Shown here: one piece after another, positions 1-9,700 of the stretch
Layout of the letters: each line of letters opens with the position of its first letter
Position numbering within the stretch: the stretch's first letter is position 1
Assembly: GCF_014200605.1 (NCBI RefSeq)
Contig: NZ_JACHCE010000001.1
Location: 310,001-374,000 of the forward strand
Direction: 5' to 3'
Source of the DNA: Pedobacter cryoconitis
Lineage (GTDB): Bacteria; Bacteroidota; Bacteroidia; Sphingobacteriales; Sphingobacteriaceae
Length of the DNA stretch: 64,000 nucleotides
Position numbers and translations under genes: made by a program
Notes under the pieces: generated by a model
Database searches by the model: none
What the model was told of the DNA's origin: nothing
What the model saw: the letters and a program-made list of their open reading frames with translations, nothing else

Positions 1-357
1 TTAAATACAGAGCCTGCCGGGACATTGACTCTTGAAGCTAAGGCAGAAAATAACCATTTGAGTGTAAATTACCAGGCTGCCGTAACTAAACATAGTGATC
101 TGGTTTTAGCAATGGTTCAGAAATCAGCGCAGAGCAAGGTTAAAGCGGGTGAAAATTCGGGGGCTACACTTTCACATGTACAGATTGTGCGAAAAATGGT
201 TATTCAGGCCATTGGTGCAGATGGTAAAGGAAAAATAAATATGACTTTACCCTTAGGATTTAATGCTGCAGGATGGGAATTAATTGGTATTGTACAAAGT
301 AAAACTGACGGGGCAATTCTTGCAGCCGCGAAGAACGATTTTCAGTCTGTTCAATAA
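1..357 (+). CDS. DUF1223 family protein, C-terminal part (5' end outside window)
   Basis: The reading frame is open from the first base, so the gene starts upstream of the window; the TTG at 25 is not a convincing start. About 118 C-terminal residues are visible. The stretch around KAGENSGATLSHVQIVRKM matches the conserved AGEN-x-G-x-x-L-x-H-x-x-V-R block that I associate with DUF1223, a secreted thioredoxin-fold family of unknown function, so the family call rests on one motif. A separate lipoprotein gene follows 11 bases downstream, suggesting one transcript. Confidence 0.7.
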   Translation, partial: LNTEPAGTLTLEAKAENNHLSVNYQAAVTKHSDLVLAMVQKSAQSKVKAGENSGATLSHVQIVRKMVIQAIGADGKGKINMTLPLGFNAAGWELIGIVQSKTDGAILAAAKNDFQSVQ

Positions 358-368
358 ATCATGATGAT

Positions 369-845
369 ATGAAAGCAAAACTCTTATTTATTGCGGGGCT
401 GGCGTTGGTAACTACTGCCTGCAATTCTATTCCCGGACCAGCTATAATCCCTGAAGCTATTTTTGATAATCATGATAAAGCAGTGATCACCTCATTTTCT
501 AATCAAAAGGAATTGACTGCATCTACACTTTATGGTAATTCCAAAGCGGTAAAAACTATGACAGAAGATACCGGTCATACTACAGGAGAGGTTTTTACAC
601 TGGTTACCTGGTATGAACAACCCAATCCATACTGGTATGGAAGTATGATTAACAGCGACATCAAAACAATAGAAGAAGTTACCATTACTAAGTTAGCCAA
701 TGATCATCTGGCGGCTGGTTATCAAATCTTACAGGGTGACCGTCAGATTTCCAAATTATATAACCTGAAAAAACAAGAAAGAATAGACTTTATCCTGTCT
801 CAGCATGCAATGGTATTTCCGTCACTGGCAGAATACAAATTATAA
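369..845 (+). CDS. putative lipoprotein of unknown function
   Basis: 158 residues. The N-terminus has a lysine-containing start, a hydrophobic run and a lipobox-like LVTTAC with the modifiable cysteine at residue 18, so the mature protein is probably a lipid-anchored periplasmic or outer-membrane protein. I do not recognise the rest, which is soluble with several Thr/Trp-rich segments (LVTWYEQPNPYWYG near the middle). It lies 11 bases after the DUF1223 gene and 16 bases before a small membrane peptide, so all three could be one operon. No function is assigned. Confidence 0.75.
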   Translation: MKAKLLFIAGLALVTTACNSIPGPAIIPEAIFDNHDKAVITSFSNQKELTASTLYGNSKAVKTMTEDTGHTTGEVFTLVTWYEQPNPYWYGSMINSDIKTIEEVTITKLANDHLAAGYQILQGDRQISKLYNLKKQERIDFILSQHAMVFPSLAEYKL

Positions 846-861
846 TTAAAAAGGAGAAATT

Positions 862-966
862 ATGACTAAGCGAATAGAAATTGCCTTTAGGATCGTAATC
901 ATTTTACTGGTCGTATTATTGGTTTATCTGGAATTGGTATCAGCTAATAAATGCTGGTTGGATTAA
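862..966 (+). CDS. 34-residue single-pass membrane peptide
   Basis: ATG at 862 is preceded by AAGGAG (about six bases away), a strong Shine-Dalgarno match that is unusual in this AT-rich Bacteroidota window. The product starts MTKRIEIAFR and continues with an unbroken hydrophobic helix (roughly residues 8-23), followed by a polar tail containing one cysteine. It sits 16 bases after the lipoprotein gene in the same direction. Its last 27 bases overlap the 3' end of the sensor kinase gene on the other strand. Small size makes it uncertain, but ribosome site, operon position and a clean membrane segment argue that it is translated. Confidence 0.5.
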   Translation: MTKRIEIAFRIVIILLVVLLVYLELVSANKCWLD

Positions 967-2526
967 TTTATTTAGCTGATCTGTGGTTTTGCCATGGATC
1001 GGCTTTTTTACAGGTAGCGTAAACCAAAATGTACTGCCCTGACCCAATTCACTTTCCACACCTATTTGTCCGCCATGTTTTTTAATGATTTCTGAGCAGA
1101 TGTAAAGTCCTAACCCTAACCCGGTGTATTGGCTTCCGCTATTTTCAGCGCGGTAGTAACGATCAAAGAGATACCGGAGTTTTTCCTGCTTTATGCCAGG
1201 CCCCTTATCAATTACCGATACTTTAGCCATATCATTTACCTTTTCAATATAAATTAATATCTCTTTGGATTGAGGTGCATATTTTATTGCGTTATTGACG
1301 AAATTAATGATGATTTGTTCAATCCGTATGATATCTGCATAAACTTCGATTTGCATATTTCCTTCGGTTTTAATCGTATATATGCCATTTTCATTTATAT
1401 CATTACAGCTCTCTTTAATGATCTCAGACAGGATGAAATCTTGCTGACGGATACGAAGCTGTCCCTGATTGGCCATGCTTGAGTTCAGCAGGTCTTCGAT
1501 CAATGCATTAACTTTACCGAGGCTTTTATTGGCATGTACAATGAGTTTGGACATCGTAGATGAGGGAGGATTATCCTTCATTCTATCCAAAAGTTCTAAA
1601 GATGCCTTTAAACTGGTTACCGGAGTCTTGAGTTCGTGACTTGCAATAGTAATAAAATCGTCTTTATGCTGCTGAAGTAACCTGAGTTCCTGTATGTCGG
1701 TTGCAGTGCCTACCCAAAGCTGCATCTGGCCTTGTTGATCCATAATAGGCATTAAACGAATCAGATGCCACATAAAAAGTCCATCTGCCCGTTTGATACG
1801 GATTTGAAATTCACCGCCATCATTAGATTGCAGAATTGAACTGAACTGCTCAACACCGGTTTTAAAATCATCAGCGTGAATTACCGCTTTAAATCTCCTC
1901 AGACCGGTTTGTTCACTATTCAGGCCTGTATAGTCATACCATCGCTGATTGTAAAAAACGACTTCACCTTTAACTGTATTTGTCCAGGCAATTTGTGGAA
2001 TTGTCTCCATCATGATCCTGAACCGGCTTTCACTTTCTGCAAGTGCTTTTGTACGATTAGCCACCCGAATTTCCAGTTCCTGATTTAATTCTGAAAGTTC
2101 CAGGTTAATGACTTTTAGTTTTTCGTCAGTTAGTACCTTTTCTTTCCAGGCCTGTGTGTCGTTTATTGCCCTGTTGATTTTTGTAGATAAAGTAAACAGC
2201 TTATTCTTGGAAACGTAATCAGTAACACCTGATTTAATCAATTCAACTGCATTTTCTTCTCCAATAGTACCGGAAACAATAATAAATGGAATATGCGGCA
2301 GCTTATTTTGTTTAATGCGGAAAGCGGTTACTGCATCAAAAGAAGGAAGAGAATAATCGGACAGGATCATATCAGGATTAAAAGTCCTTAGTGCATTCTC
2401 AAATTCTGTACGTGTCTGGACAACTTCAGTAATAAAGCTTAGTCCGGATTTTTTTAATTCACGTTTAAGAAGATCAGCGTCACTTTCGTTGTCTTCAAGA
2501 ATAAGTATTCTAAGCGTTGGAGTCAT
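940..2526 (-). CDS. response-regulator/PAS/histidine kinase hybrid sensor
   Basis: 528 residues, domain order unusual for a hybrid kinase because the receiver is N-terminal. Receiver about 5-120 with the acidic pair ED at 11-12 and phospho-acceptor Asp57 (MILSDYSLPS). A coiled-coil linker is followed by a PAS fold about 167-282 (ESRFRIMMETIPQIAW), a HisKA dimerisation helix with His297 in ASHELKTP, and an HATPase domain with NNAIKYAP, DKGPGI and GLGLGLYI boxes. No membrane segment is seen, so it is cytoplasmic. It is the last gene of a three-gene minus-strand operon after a single-domain regulator and another kinase, and could receive phosphate through its own receiver. The signal is unknown. 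Confidence 0.93.
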   Translation of the reverse strand: MTPTLRILILEDNESDADLLKRELKKSGLSFITEVVQTRTEFENALRTFNPDMILSDYSLPSFDAVTAFRIKQNKLPHIPFIIVSGTIGEENAVELIKSGVTDYVSKNKLFTLSTKINRAINDTQAWKEKVLTDEKLKVINLELSELNQELEIRVANRTKALAESESRFRIMMETIPQIAWTNTVKGEVVFYNQRWYDYTGLNSEQTGLRRFKAVIHADDFKTGVEQFSSILQSNDGGEFQIRIKRADGLFMWHLIRLMPIMDQQGQMQLWVGTATDIQELRLLQQHKDDFITIASHELKTPVTSLKASLELLDRMKDNPPSSTMSKLIVHANKSLGKVNALIEDLLNSSMANQGQLRIRQQDFILSEIIKESCNDINENGIYTIKTEGNMQIEVYADIIRIEQIIINFVNNAIKYAPQSKEILIYIEKVNDMAKVSVIDKGPGIKQEKLRYLFDRYYRAENSGSQYTGLGLGLYICSEIIKKHGGQIGVESELGQGSTFWFTLPVKKPIHGKTTDQLNKLIQPAFIS

Positions 2527-2578
2527 TGTTTATACGACAAAATGTAGTGTGGAGAGCGTTCCTGGATACTTACCAGGG

Positions 2579-3019
2579 TTAAAGAGGTGGCTGGCTTAAT
2601 ACCATCCAATATAATCCAATCTCTTTTACTGCATTAAAAAAATTATCGCTTTCGACAGGCTTTACAATATAGCTGTTTGCACCAAGTTCGAAACATCTTT
2701 CTATATCCGGGCCTTCATTAGATGAAGTGAGCATAACTACCGGGATTGATTTAAGAATAGGATCTGACTTTATTTTTTCCAGTACCTGTAAGCCAGATAC
2801 TTTTGGCATTTTTAAGTCCAGCAGGATTAACTTAGGGAATTCTCTATCACTTCGTGTTACATAAGCTCCTTTACAATAAAGAAAATCCAGTGCCTCTGCA
2901 CCATTAATAACATGATGGAGCTTGTTTGTAAAACCACTTTTTTTTAATGCACGGATGGTGAGTGCAGCATCATCAATACTATCTTCAACAAATAAAATTT
3001 CAACGTTATGGTAACTCAT
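2579..3019 (-). CDS. single-domain response regulator (Rcp1-like)
   Basis: 146 residues, a receiver domain with no output domain. Acidic residues in FVEDSIDD, phospho-acceptor Asp68 in LILLDLKMPKVSG, the conserved Thr/Ser in VVMLTSS and Lys120 in YIVKP are all present. Such stand-alone receivers are typical partners of phytochrome-like or soluble kinases and pass phosphate on or act through protein contacts. It begins 10 bases after the upstream kinase and ends 52 bases before the hybrid kinase, so it very likely shuttles between them. The ATG at 3019 is the natural start. Confidence 0.93.
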   Translation of the reverse strand: MSYHNVEILFVEDSIDDAALTIRALKKSGFTNKLHHVINGAEALDFLYCKGAYVTRSDREFPKLILLDLKMPKVSGLQVLEKIKSDPILKSIPVVMLTSSNEGPDIERCFELGANSYIVKPVESDNFFNAVKEIGLYWMVLSQPPL

Positions 3020-3029
3020 TTTTTTTGAT

Positions 3030-4154
3030 TTAATGGTTTATGCCCGGCAGGCTGAAATAAAAACAAGACCCTTCATTTAATTTTGATTCGGCCCATACTG
3101 TTCCATTATGCCTGTGCACTATTTTTTGTACAATGGCAAGGCCTATGCCTGTGCCTTCAAATTCTTCTTGAGAGTGCAATCTTTGAAATACCCCAAAAAG
3201 TTTGTCGTAGTATTGCATATCAAATCCAGCCCCTTTATCTTTTACATAATAAATTTCGAGGTTATCTTTTGTATAGGCACCTATCTCAATATTTGTTTTT
3301 ATTTGATGTCTGGAATATTTTATGGCATTGGAAACCAGGTTGATCCATACCTGTTTGATCAGGGATTTATCTCCTGAGGCTGATGGAAGATGACCCATCT
3401 CAAATTCAGGGATATTTTCAGCATCCTCAAATACTAATTCTTCGCGGACTGCATTCACAAGATCTGTCATATTAATCTCTGAGACGGTTACCTGTTTTCT
3501 TCCTAATTTGGAAAATGCAAGTAAATCATCAATCAGCAGGCCCATCTTTTTTGAATTGTTAATAATGGACTGAAGAATTTTTATTCCATCTTCATCGAAC
3601 TTTTCAGCATAATCCTCTACTATAATTTTTGTGTAGCCATTTATTGCCCTGATTGGGGCACGTAAATCATGGGATACAGAATAGGAAAAGGATTCCAGCT
3701 CCTTGTTTACAGACTCCAGCTGTTCGGTCCGCTCAATTACCTTTTGTTCTAATTCATCATTTAACTTACGAATATCATCTTCTGCATTCTTAAGTTCTCT
3801 GTTTGCAATGATTAGTTCTTCTGCTCTTTTTTCCTTCTCTTGATTCTGGAAAGCAAGTTCTTTATTGGCTATGATCAATTCTGCTGCCCTGTTTTCCTTT
3901 TCCTGATTCTGGAAAGCAAGTTCTTTATTAGCTATGATCAATTCTGCTGCCCTGTTTTCCTTTTCCTGATTCTGGAAAGCAAGTTCTTTATTGGCTATGA
4001 TCAGTTCTGCTGCCCGGTTTTCCTTTTCTTCGTTCTGAAAAAGCAGTTCTTTGTTTGCAATGACTAATTCTGCTGCCCGATCTTCCTTTTCTTCATTTTG
4101 AAATGCAATCTCCCTGTTAGCAATGATTAATTCATCAGAATCGTTTTTTTTCAT
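3030..4154 (-). CDS. soluble histidine kinase with N-terminal coiled-coil repeats
   Basis: 374 residues. Residues 7-111 are five near-identical 21-residue coiled-coil repeats of the type ELIIANKELAFQNQEKENRA, followed by a shorter sixth unit and more coiled coil. The HisKA helix carries His162 (SYSVSHDLRAP), and the HATPase domain has SNAIKYS, DKGAGF and GTGIGLAIV boxes. There is no membrane helix or recognisable sensor domain, so the long coiled coil is either a spacer or the signalling part. It is the first gene of the three-gene operon with the response regulator and hybrid kinase. Confidence 0.92.
   Translation of the reverse strand: MKKNDSDELIIANREIAFQNEEKEDRAAELVIANKELLFQNEEKENRAAELIIANKELAFQNQEKENRAAELIIANKELAFQNQEKENRAAELIIANKELAFQNQEKEKRAEELIIANRELKNAEDDIRKLNDELEQKVIERTEQLESVNKELESFSYSVSHDLRAPIRAINGYTKIIVEDYAEKFDEDGIKILQSIINNSKKMGLLIDDLLAFSKLGRKQVTVSEINMTDLVNAVREELVFEDAENIPEFEMGHLPSASGDKSLIKQVWINLVSNAIKYSRHQIKTNIEIGAYTKDNLEIYYVKDKGAGFDMQYYDKLFGVFQRLHSQEEFEGTGIGLAIVQKIVHRHNGTVWAESKLNEGSCFYFSLPGINH
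3822..4136 (-). repeat. five tandem 63-bp coding repeats inside a kinase gene
   Basis: Reading the minus strand, five copies of a 63-bp unit follow each other with few differences. Each encodes one 21-residue coiled-coil unit; 21 is three heptads, so copy-number change would lengthen the coil without shifting its register. The DNA copies at about 3822-4010 are the most alike, as expected from recent duplication. Confidence 0.85.
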
Positions 4155-4281
4155 ATACTTAATTAAAAGATCGTCTTGTTAAAGATAAGGTGGGATAGAT
4201 TTTCTAAAGCTACCATAATAATGAGCTAAATCTGTGTAAAAGCAGATATATATAAATCTTATATTGATTTATTATAGAAAT

Positions 4282-4803
4282 CTAATCATTATGTACATTG
4301 GAATGATCATAACTAATTACCCTTTTTAGTTTCCAAAATCCATCTTTAAACTCCCAGATCTGTACAAATTTGTAAGTGCCGCTTATTTTCTCCTGCTGCC
4401 CCTCATTCGTATGGTAAAAGGTATGACTGCCAATTTCAATTGCTCCATATCCTTTTAGCGGATGAACTTCCAATGTACTCCTGATCAGCTCCCTGCGCAT
4501 ATGATGGCCCCTTGCGCACATTTCTTTAATTGATTTAAGTTCATTGTCCGCACCAATCGTCTGTCCGCCCTGATCATGGTAAAACTCAAGATCTTCTGTG
4601 ATAAACTTTCTATAGGTGGCCGTATCACAATTGTTAAATGCATGAAATAATAAGCTGTCTGCACGGAGTATTTCATGGTATAAATCTGCTGGCAATATTT
4701 TACTGGCAGAGGAACTGGTTTTCTGGGGTTTCCCAGGAACATTTTGCTGAGCGAAAGCAGATGACGAAGCAAGCAGCAGGAATAAGAAGATGTTACGAAG
4801 CAT
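4282..4803 (-). CDS. secreted NTF2-like (DUF4440-type) protein
   Basis: 173 residues with a clear signal peptide (MLRNIFLFLLLASSSAFAQQ) suggesting periplasmic export. The mature part follows the SnoaL/DUF4440 cone fold pattern: a helix with LRADSLLFHAFNNCDTATYRKFITEDLEFYHDQGG and a C-terminal sheet ending in WEFKDGFWKLKRVISYDH. In this family the cone can bind small molecules or be catalytic, but the substrate cannot be told from sequence. It stands alone between the kinase operon and the lanthipeptide locus, transcribed away from the latter. Confidence 0.8.
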   Translation of the reverse strand: MLRNIFLFLLLASSSAFAQQNVPGKPQKTSSSASKILPADLYHEILRADSLLFHAFNNCDTATYRKFITEDLEFYHDQGGQTIGADNELKSIKEMCARGHHMRRELIRSTLEVHPLKGYGAIEIGSHTFYHTNEGQQEKISGTYKFVQIWEFKDGFWKLKRVISYDHSNVHND

Positions 4804-5229
4804 ATTTTTGAGTTTATTGTCGTGAATACCTGGCGAAACTTCATGCCATCATTTGAAATATAGTTCTGCTTGTAATCAGCGCAGTTTGTAGAAATCTAAT
4901 TCAATATACTGTTCGATTATGAACAGTGTATTGTCCGTAATTATACTTAGAGATTGAAATGTTGATATTTTGTTAGGTATCACATTATGAGCTGTTTATG
5001 AGTTTTATGATGAAAGCTATAATTAAATAAGAAGAGTAATATGAAAACAATATTTTTTAATATTCCTGGTAAATGTGCCTTAATCTTCTGGAAAAGGCAT
5101 TTTTGATTATAATTCAATTTAAACAATGCTGATATTTTTGTAACAAAAAAATGACATCTTTTGATATTCGAAAAAAAACAATATTTTAGATCAATAAAAT
5201 TATATCAATTAACCTAAAATCATTACCAA
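4804..5229. promoter_or_regulatory. intergenic region upstream of lanA with inverted repeat and promoter-like element
   Basis: The gap between the divergent NTF2-like gene and lanA holds two things I can point to. An inverted repeat ACTGTTC-gattat-GAACAGT lies at 4908-4927, spaced like a dimeric repressor site. A TATTTTTG element at 5133-5140 matches the Bacteroidota -7 consensus TAnnTTTG and points toward lanA, leaving a leader of about 85-90 bases. An imperfect hairpin (AAATGTGCCTT/AAGGCATTT) sits near 5084-5109. No convincing gene is present. Confidence 0.4.
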
Positions 5230-5397
5230 ATGAAAAAAATTAAAGTAAACTCAGAAAAACTTCGCTTGAAAAAAGAAAAAGTTGCTTCATTGACCACGGA
5301 GCAAATGGGTCAGGCTTATGGTGGAATTCCTGTTACTACAGCCACCAGAAGAACTTGCTGTGATTTTTCAGAAGTGATTTGCCCGGAAGAAAACTAA
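5230..5397 (+). CDS. lanA: class I lanthipeptide precursor
   Basis: 55 residues, too short for most gene callers. The leader (residues 1-32) begins MKKIKVNSEKLRLKKEKVAS and ends with AYGG, a double-glycine site. It matches the Bacteroidota class I lanthipeptide leader pattern (basic KLxLxKE-x-I/V-A-x-L then EQM and GG). The core (33-55) is IPVTTATRRTCCDFSEV followed by ICPEEN: four Thr and one Ser that could be dehydrated and three Cys for thioether rings. It is followed directly by lanC, lanB and a C39-peptidase exporter, which fixes the role. The GG site fits cleavage by that exporter. Confidence 0.92.
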   Translation: MKKIKVNSEKLRLKKEKVASLTTEQMGQAYGGIPVTTATRRTCCDFSEVICPEEN

Positions 5398-5438
5398 CCG
5401 GTAGCATTTTACGAATTTGCGTTTAGACGCATTTTAAC

Positions 5439-5472
5439 GAAGAATAGTCAGCTTATAAACTGACTATTCTTC
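5439..5472. terminator. hairpin between lanA and lanC
   Basis: A perfect 13-bp inverted repeat (GAAGAATAGTCAG, loop of 8, CTGACTATTCTTC). It is not followed by a run of T, so it may act as a partial terminator or as an RNA-stabilising hairpin. Either would leave lanA mRNA more abundant than the enzyme genes, a common arrangement in lanthipeptide operons. Confidence 0.65.
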
Positions 5473-5565
5473 ATTCATACAGTCTTTGTCTTATAGCTGT
5501 TCGAATAAGAAACTAGTTTGGCTTTTTTATACTATGCACATGATCCGGCTACAATTGGTTTAAGA

Positions 5566-6750
5566 ATGAAAGAAAAAATTAAAACGACAATAGATAAAAT
5601 ATATTCATCATTAAAAATTCGCGATTATTCTCAACTAGCACTTTACGATGGAGAAGCGGGATGCTGTATGTTCGATCAGTTTTATATCGGATATTCGGGG
5701 AACAACCCTGATCACATTACCCGGTTTGAAAACAGTTTTCAACGATTTTCAGAAAATTCAATTGGCAGTAACAGCCCTTTTTTTTCTTCAGGTAAGGCAG
5801 GTATCAATTGGTTTTTCTCTTATTTACACACTAAAGATATCCTGGATGATGAAGATCTTGAACTGTTATGCGACGATGATCCTGAGTTATTTGAGCTGGC
5901 TGTCCAATACCTGAAAGAAGGAAATCATGATTTTCTTCATGGGTCTCTTGGAATGGCTTATCATTCTTTGTACGGAAAGACAAACAAATTTACCGGATTT
6001 CAGGAGACATTCTTCCAATTGCTGTATCAGTTCGCTTATACCTCAGAAGATAAAATGTTTATTGCCCATTATGATCTGGTTAAAAAAATGCCCGTACTGA
6101 ATAAAGTTAATTTTGGTATGGCACATGGCTTACCCAGTATCCTAAAGTTCTGTTTAGAATGTTATAAGAAAAATATCTGCACTGCAGAAGCAAAGAAGCT
6201 TGCATTGGATATTGCAGATTTTCTGAAATCCAATGTCAGGGAAAATACAAAAAGATCTATGTTCCCGAATATCCTGACTATTGACGAGCAATCAACAGGT
6301 TTTAGCCGGGTAGGCTGGTGTTATGGTGATTTGAGTATAGGATTTATACTTTATCAGGCGGGTATGGCATTTGATGAGCTGGAATTAAAAGCATTTGCAA
6401 CAGAGATACTCATACACACTTCTAAAAGGAGAACTGAAGAAGAAACTCTGGTTAAGGATGCAGGTATTTGTCACGGAAGCGCCGGTATTGCACATATCTA
6501 CAATAAAATGTGGCACTATACAAAAAATGATATTTTTAAGGAGACTTGTGATTTCTGGATACAGAAGACCTTAGATTTCTCCATACATGAGGATGCGTTT
6601 GCAGGTTATAAAGCCTATGCACCAACTGAAAGCGGAAAACATATGAATTCTTTTGGCCTGTTAAATGGCGTAAGTGGTATTGGATTAGTGCTGATCAGTT
6701 ACCTGACCGGAGATTTTAGCTGGGACTATTGCCTGATGCTTAATGATTAA
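5566..6750 (+). CDS. lanC: lanthionine synthetase C family cyclase
   Basis: 394 residues from the ATG at 5566. The frame opens at a TTG at 5518, but the 16 extra residues precede a normal MKEKIKTTIDKIYSSL start. The zinc ligands of LanC cyclases are intact: Cys252 in GWCYGD and Cys302-His303 in ICHGSAG; the conserved His187 lies in GMAHG. LanC proteins are double-toroid enzymes that add cysteine thiols to dehydrated Ser/Thr, making lanthionine rings, here on the three cysteines of the adjacent precursor. The gene ends six bases before lanB. Compare the zinc-less homologue at 53258-54412. Confidence 0.93.
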   Translation: MKEKIKTTIDKIYSSLKIRDYSQLALYDGEAGCCMFDQFYIGYSGNNPDHITRFENSFQRFSENSIGSNSPFFSSGKAGINWFFSYLHTKDILDDEDLELLCDDDPELFELAVQYLKEGNHDFLHGSLGMAYHSLYGKTNKFTGFQETFFQLLYQFAYTSEDKMFIAHYDLVKKMPVLNKVNFGMAHGLPSILKFCLECYKKNICTAEAKKLALDIADFLKSNVRENTKRSMFPNILTIDEQSTGFSRVGWCYGDLSIGFILYQAGMAFDELELKAFATEILIHTSKRRTEEETLVKDAGICHGSAGIAHIYNKMWHYTKNDIFKETCDFWIQKTLDFSIHEDAFAGYKAYAPTESGKHMNSFGLLNGVSGIGLVLISYLTGDFSWDYCLMLND

Positions 6751-6756
6751 AAATAT

Positions 6757-9700
6757 ATGATTAAAAGCTATTCCTCTGTTTTATTACGCGCTCCATTGCA
6801 GAGTCTGAATGCAGCAAATGACTTTTCAGCAGACCAGCAAACCTTATTTCAGGAAGGAATATACTTGTCATCTCCCGGATTCTGGGAAGAACTTTTGAAA
6901 AGAGAGGGGCTTTCAGAGAAAGAAAGAGAAAAACTGGATCTCTCTTTTGCTAAATACTGGTTGCGCAGCTGTAGCAGGTGTACTCCATATGGAACTCTGG
7001 CAGGTGTTAAACTCATTGCAATTCAAGAAGAGAAAACCAGTCTTTTGCTTGCTTCTGCTGATCAGCATATCCGCAGGGTCAGATTAGATATGAACTATCT
7101 GACAGAGATAATCATTTATCTGACAAAAATCCCTGAAATTGTAAATCAGCTTAGATTTTTCACGAATAATAGTCTATATGAATTACCTCATAGCTTTAGA
7201 TATGCCGCTTATTCTTTAAAAGATAATCAGCGCGAGTATGAACTGACTTCTGTAGAAAAAACCAGTTATATCTCGGCTATTTTGAATCAGGCCTATCAGG
7301 GTGCTGAGTTTGAAAGTCTGGTACAGCTGCTCATGACTGCCGAAAATATAAGTCATGAAGATGCGGCTGAGTTTATTACAGAGCTATATGATTCACAATT
7401 GATCTTATCAGATCTGGAATCCTGTGTTACAGGAGACGAGCCTTTGGACCAGTTAATTGACAAACTTGAAAAACTGGAACATCCTGATGAATTGCTTTTG
7501 AAATTCAGAGAGATTCAGCGGCTGATCAAAAATCCCAGGGCTGGCGTTGAGTATTACAAAGAGATAGAGCTAAGATTGAAGGAACTTGAATTCCCTATAC
7601 AGATCCCTGCTAATATATTACAGACAGATCTCTTTTTTGAAACAAAGGAACAGGTAATTGATCAGCAAATTATCGATAGTATTACTCAACAGGCAGATGA
7701 CTTATACGCCTTAAGTAATTTAATTGAAAATAGAGATCTGAATAGCTTCAAAGATAGATTTCTGGCAAAATATGAGTTCGAAGAAGTTCCTTTGTCACTA
7801 GCGCTGGATGCAGAATTAGGTGTTGGTTATGCTGGAAATGATCAATCATCAACCGGTGATAACAGTTTGATTGATGATCTCATTATCAAAGAACCAGGTA
7901 CCAAACAGCAAGTGAAATTTGGCTATATACAACAGTTTGTGCTGACTAAACATAACGATTATCTCAGTAATAAAAGGGAGTATATCGAGATTACAGAGGA
8001 AGAGTTAAAATCATTTAAACCTTTAACAGACAGCTACAGATTTTCTGGCAGTTTACATCTGATGGGTAGTCTATTGAAATCGGGAGGTAAACTGGATGCA
8101 GAAAATTTCATATTCGAACTTTCCAGTCTGGGAGGCACTTCTTCTGGTAATCTTTTATCCAGATTTACGCATGGTGATGTTCAGCTCAGAGACTTTACGC
8201 AAGAGCTATTAAAAGAAGAAGAAAAGGAATTTCCTGATCATATCTATGCAGAGATTATTCATTTGCCACAGGCCAGAATTGGAAATGTTCTCTTACGCCC
8301 TCTGCTGCGTAGTTATGAGATACCCTATATAGGCCGGTCTGGTATAAAATCAGAAAATCAAATTCCTGCAGAGGAAATTATGGTAAGCATTAAAAACAAC
8401 AGAATTGTTCTGAGAAGTAAAAAGCATGATAAATATATTATACCTAAACTGACTTCTGCTCATAATTTTTCTTTTAGAAGTCTGCCGGTTTATAAATTTT
8501 TATGCGATTTGCAGACACAGGGGCAGGCACAGCCTGATGCCTGGGACTGGGGAGTTTTATCAACCTTAAATTATCTGCCAAGGGTAGTTTACAAAAATCT
8601 TGTGCTCAGAAAAGCAAGATGGATACTTAAAAAGAAAGAATTAAAAAGTCTCCCTGTAAAAAAAACTGATTATGCAGCCTACTGTCAGCAGTTGAGAGCA
8701 GAATTCAATATCCCTCAAAAAATTACGTATACTGAAAGTGATAACAAGCTTTTAATTGATCTGGACCATCCTTTCGGTACTGAACTACTGATCCATTATT
8801 TAAAGCGCCATGATAGTATCCAGCTGGAGGAATTTTTATTTACGGATCAAAATTGCATTGTCCATGATAGCAATGGCAACCCTCATACAAATGAATTAAT
8901 AATCCCTTTAAAAAGAGAATCTGCCAGATCACCTTATCTTTTGGAAAAAACGGAAGCGGAAAATCATGTCCAGCGGAAATTTTCACCATTTAGTGAATGG
9001 TTATACTTTAAAATTTATTGCGGGCCAACTATTGGTGAAAAACTGCTGAAAAAAGAAATTGAAGAATTTGTAGAAGAGGGGATCAGGCAAAAGTTATTTG
9101 AGAAGTTTCATTTCATCAGGTATTTTGATGAATCTTCTCATATCCGGATAAGGTTTTATAATGCTGAGCCAGAAAAGCAATTGATTGTCCAAAAGAAATT
9201 TCTGGAAGTTCTTCAACCTCTTTTGATGAACAGACTGATCAGCAAAGTTACATTAGATACTTATTCAAGAGAACTGGAGCGTTATGAAGCTCATTTGATA
9301 GAAGAAGTGGAGTCCATATTTTTTAATGATAGTTTAGCTGTTATGCGGTTTACCAAACTGCTGGACAGCCCGGAGCTTGAGGAGTATAGGTTTCTATTTG
9401 CGCTTAGAGGAATTGATATGCTGTTAACAGATTTTGATTATACAATTGCTGCCAAAAGAGACTTATTAAGAACCCTTCAGTCGGGCTATTTTATGGAGTT
9501 TGGCAGTAGTCCGGGTTTACAAAAACAATTAAATGAGAAGTACCGTCAAAAACAGAAAAGTATCTTTTTGCATATGAATCCTGCGTTTGATGAATTAAAT
9601 GAGATTGAAGAAGCGGTTGCCATTTATAAAAAACGTTCTGAGATGAACCTTCCCATTAAAGATCTTATCTTGTTTAAAATGGGGAATGTAAATGCGCCTG

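Noticed and set aside
3840..4067. 75-residue plus-strand frame with repeated FFIGYDQFCCPVFLF
   Set aside because: It is the antisense shadow of the 63-bp repeats in the kinase gene; the repetition comes from that gene.
4485..4844. 119-residue minus-strand frame overlapping the NTF2-like gene
   Set aside because: It lies in another frame of a gene with clear signal peptide and fold; composition is not protein-like.
5041..5106. 21-codon frame upstream of lanA (MKTIFFNIPGK...)
   Set aside because: Very short, overlaps an imperfect hairpin, has no leader-like or core-like pattern and no sign of a ribosome site.
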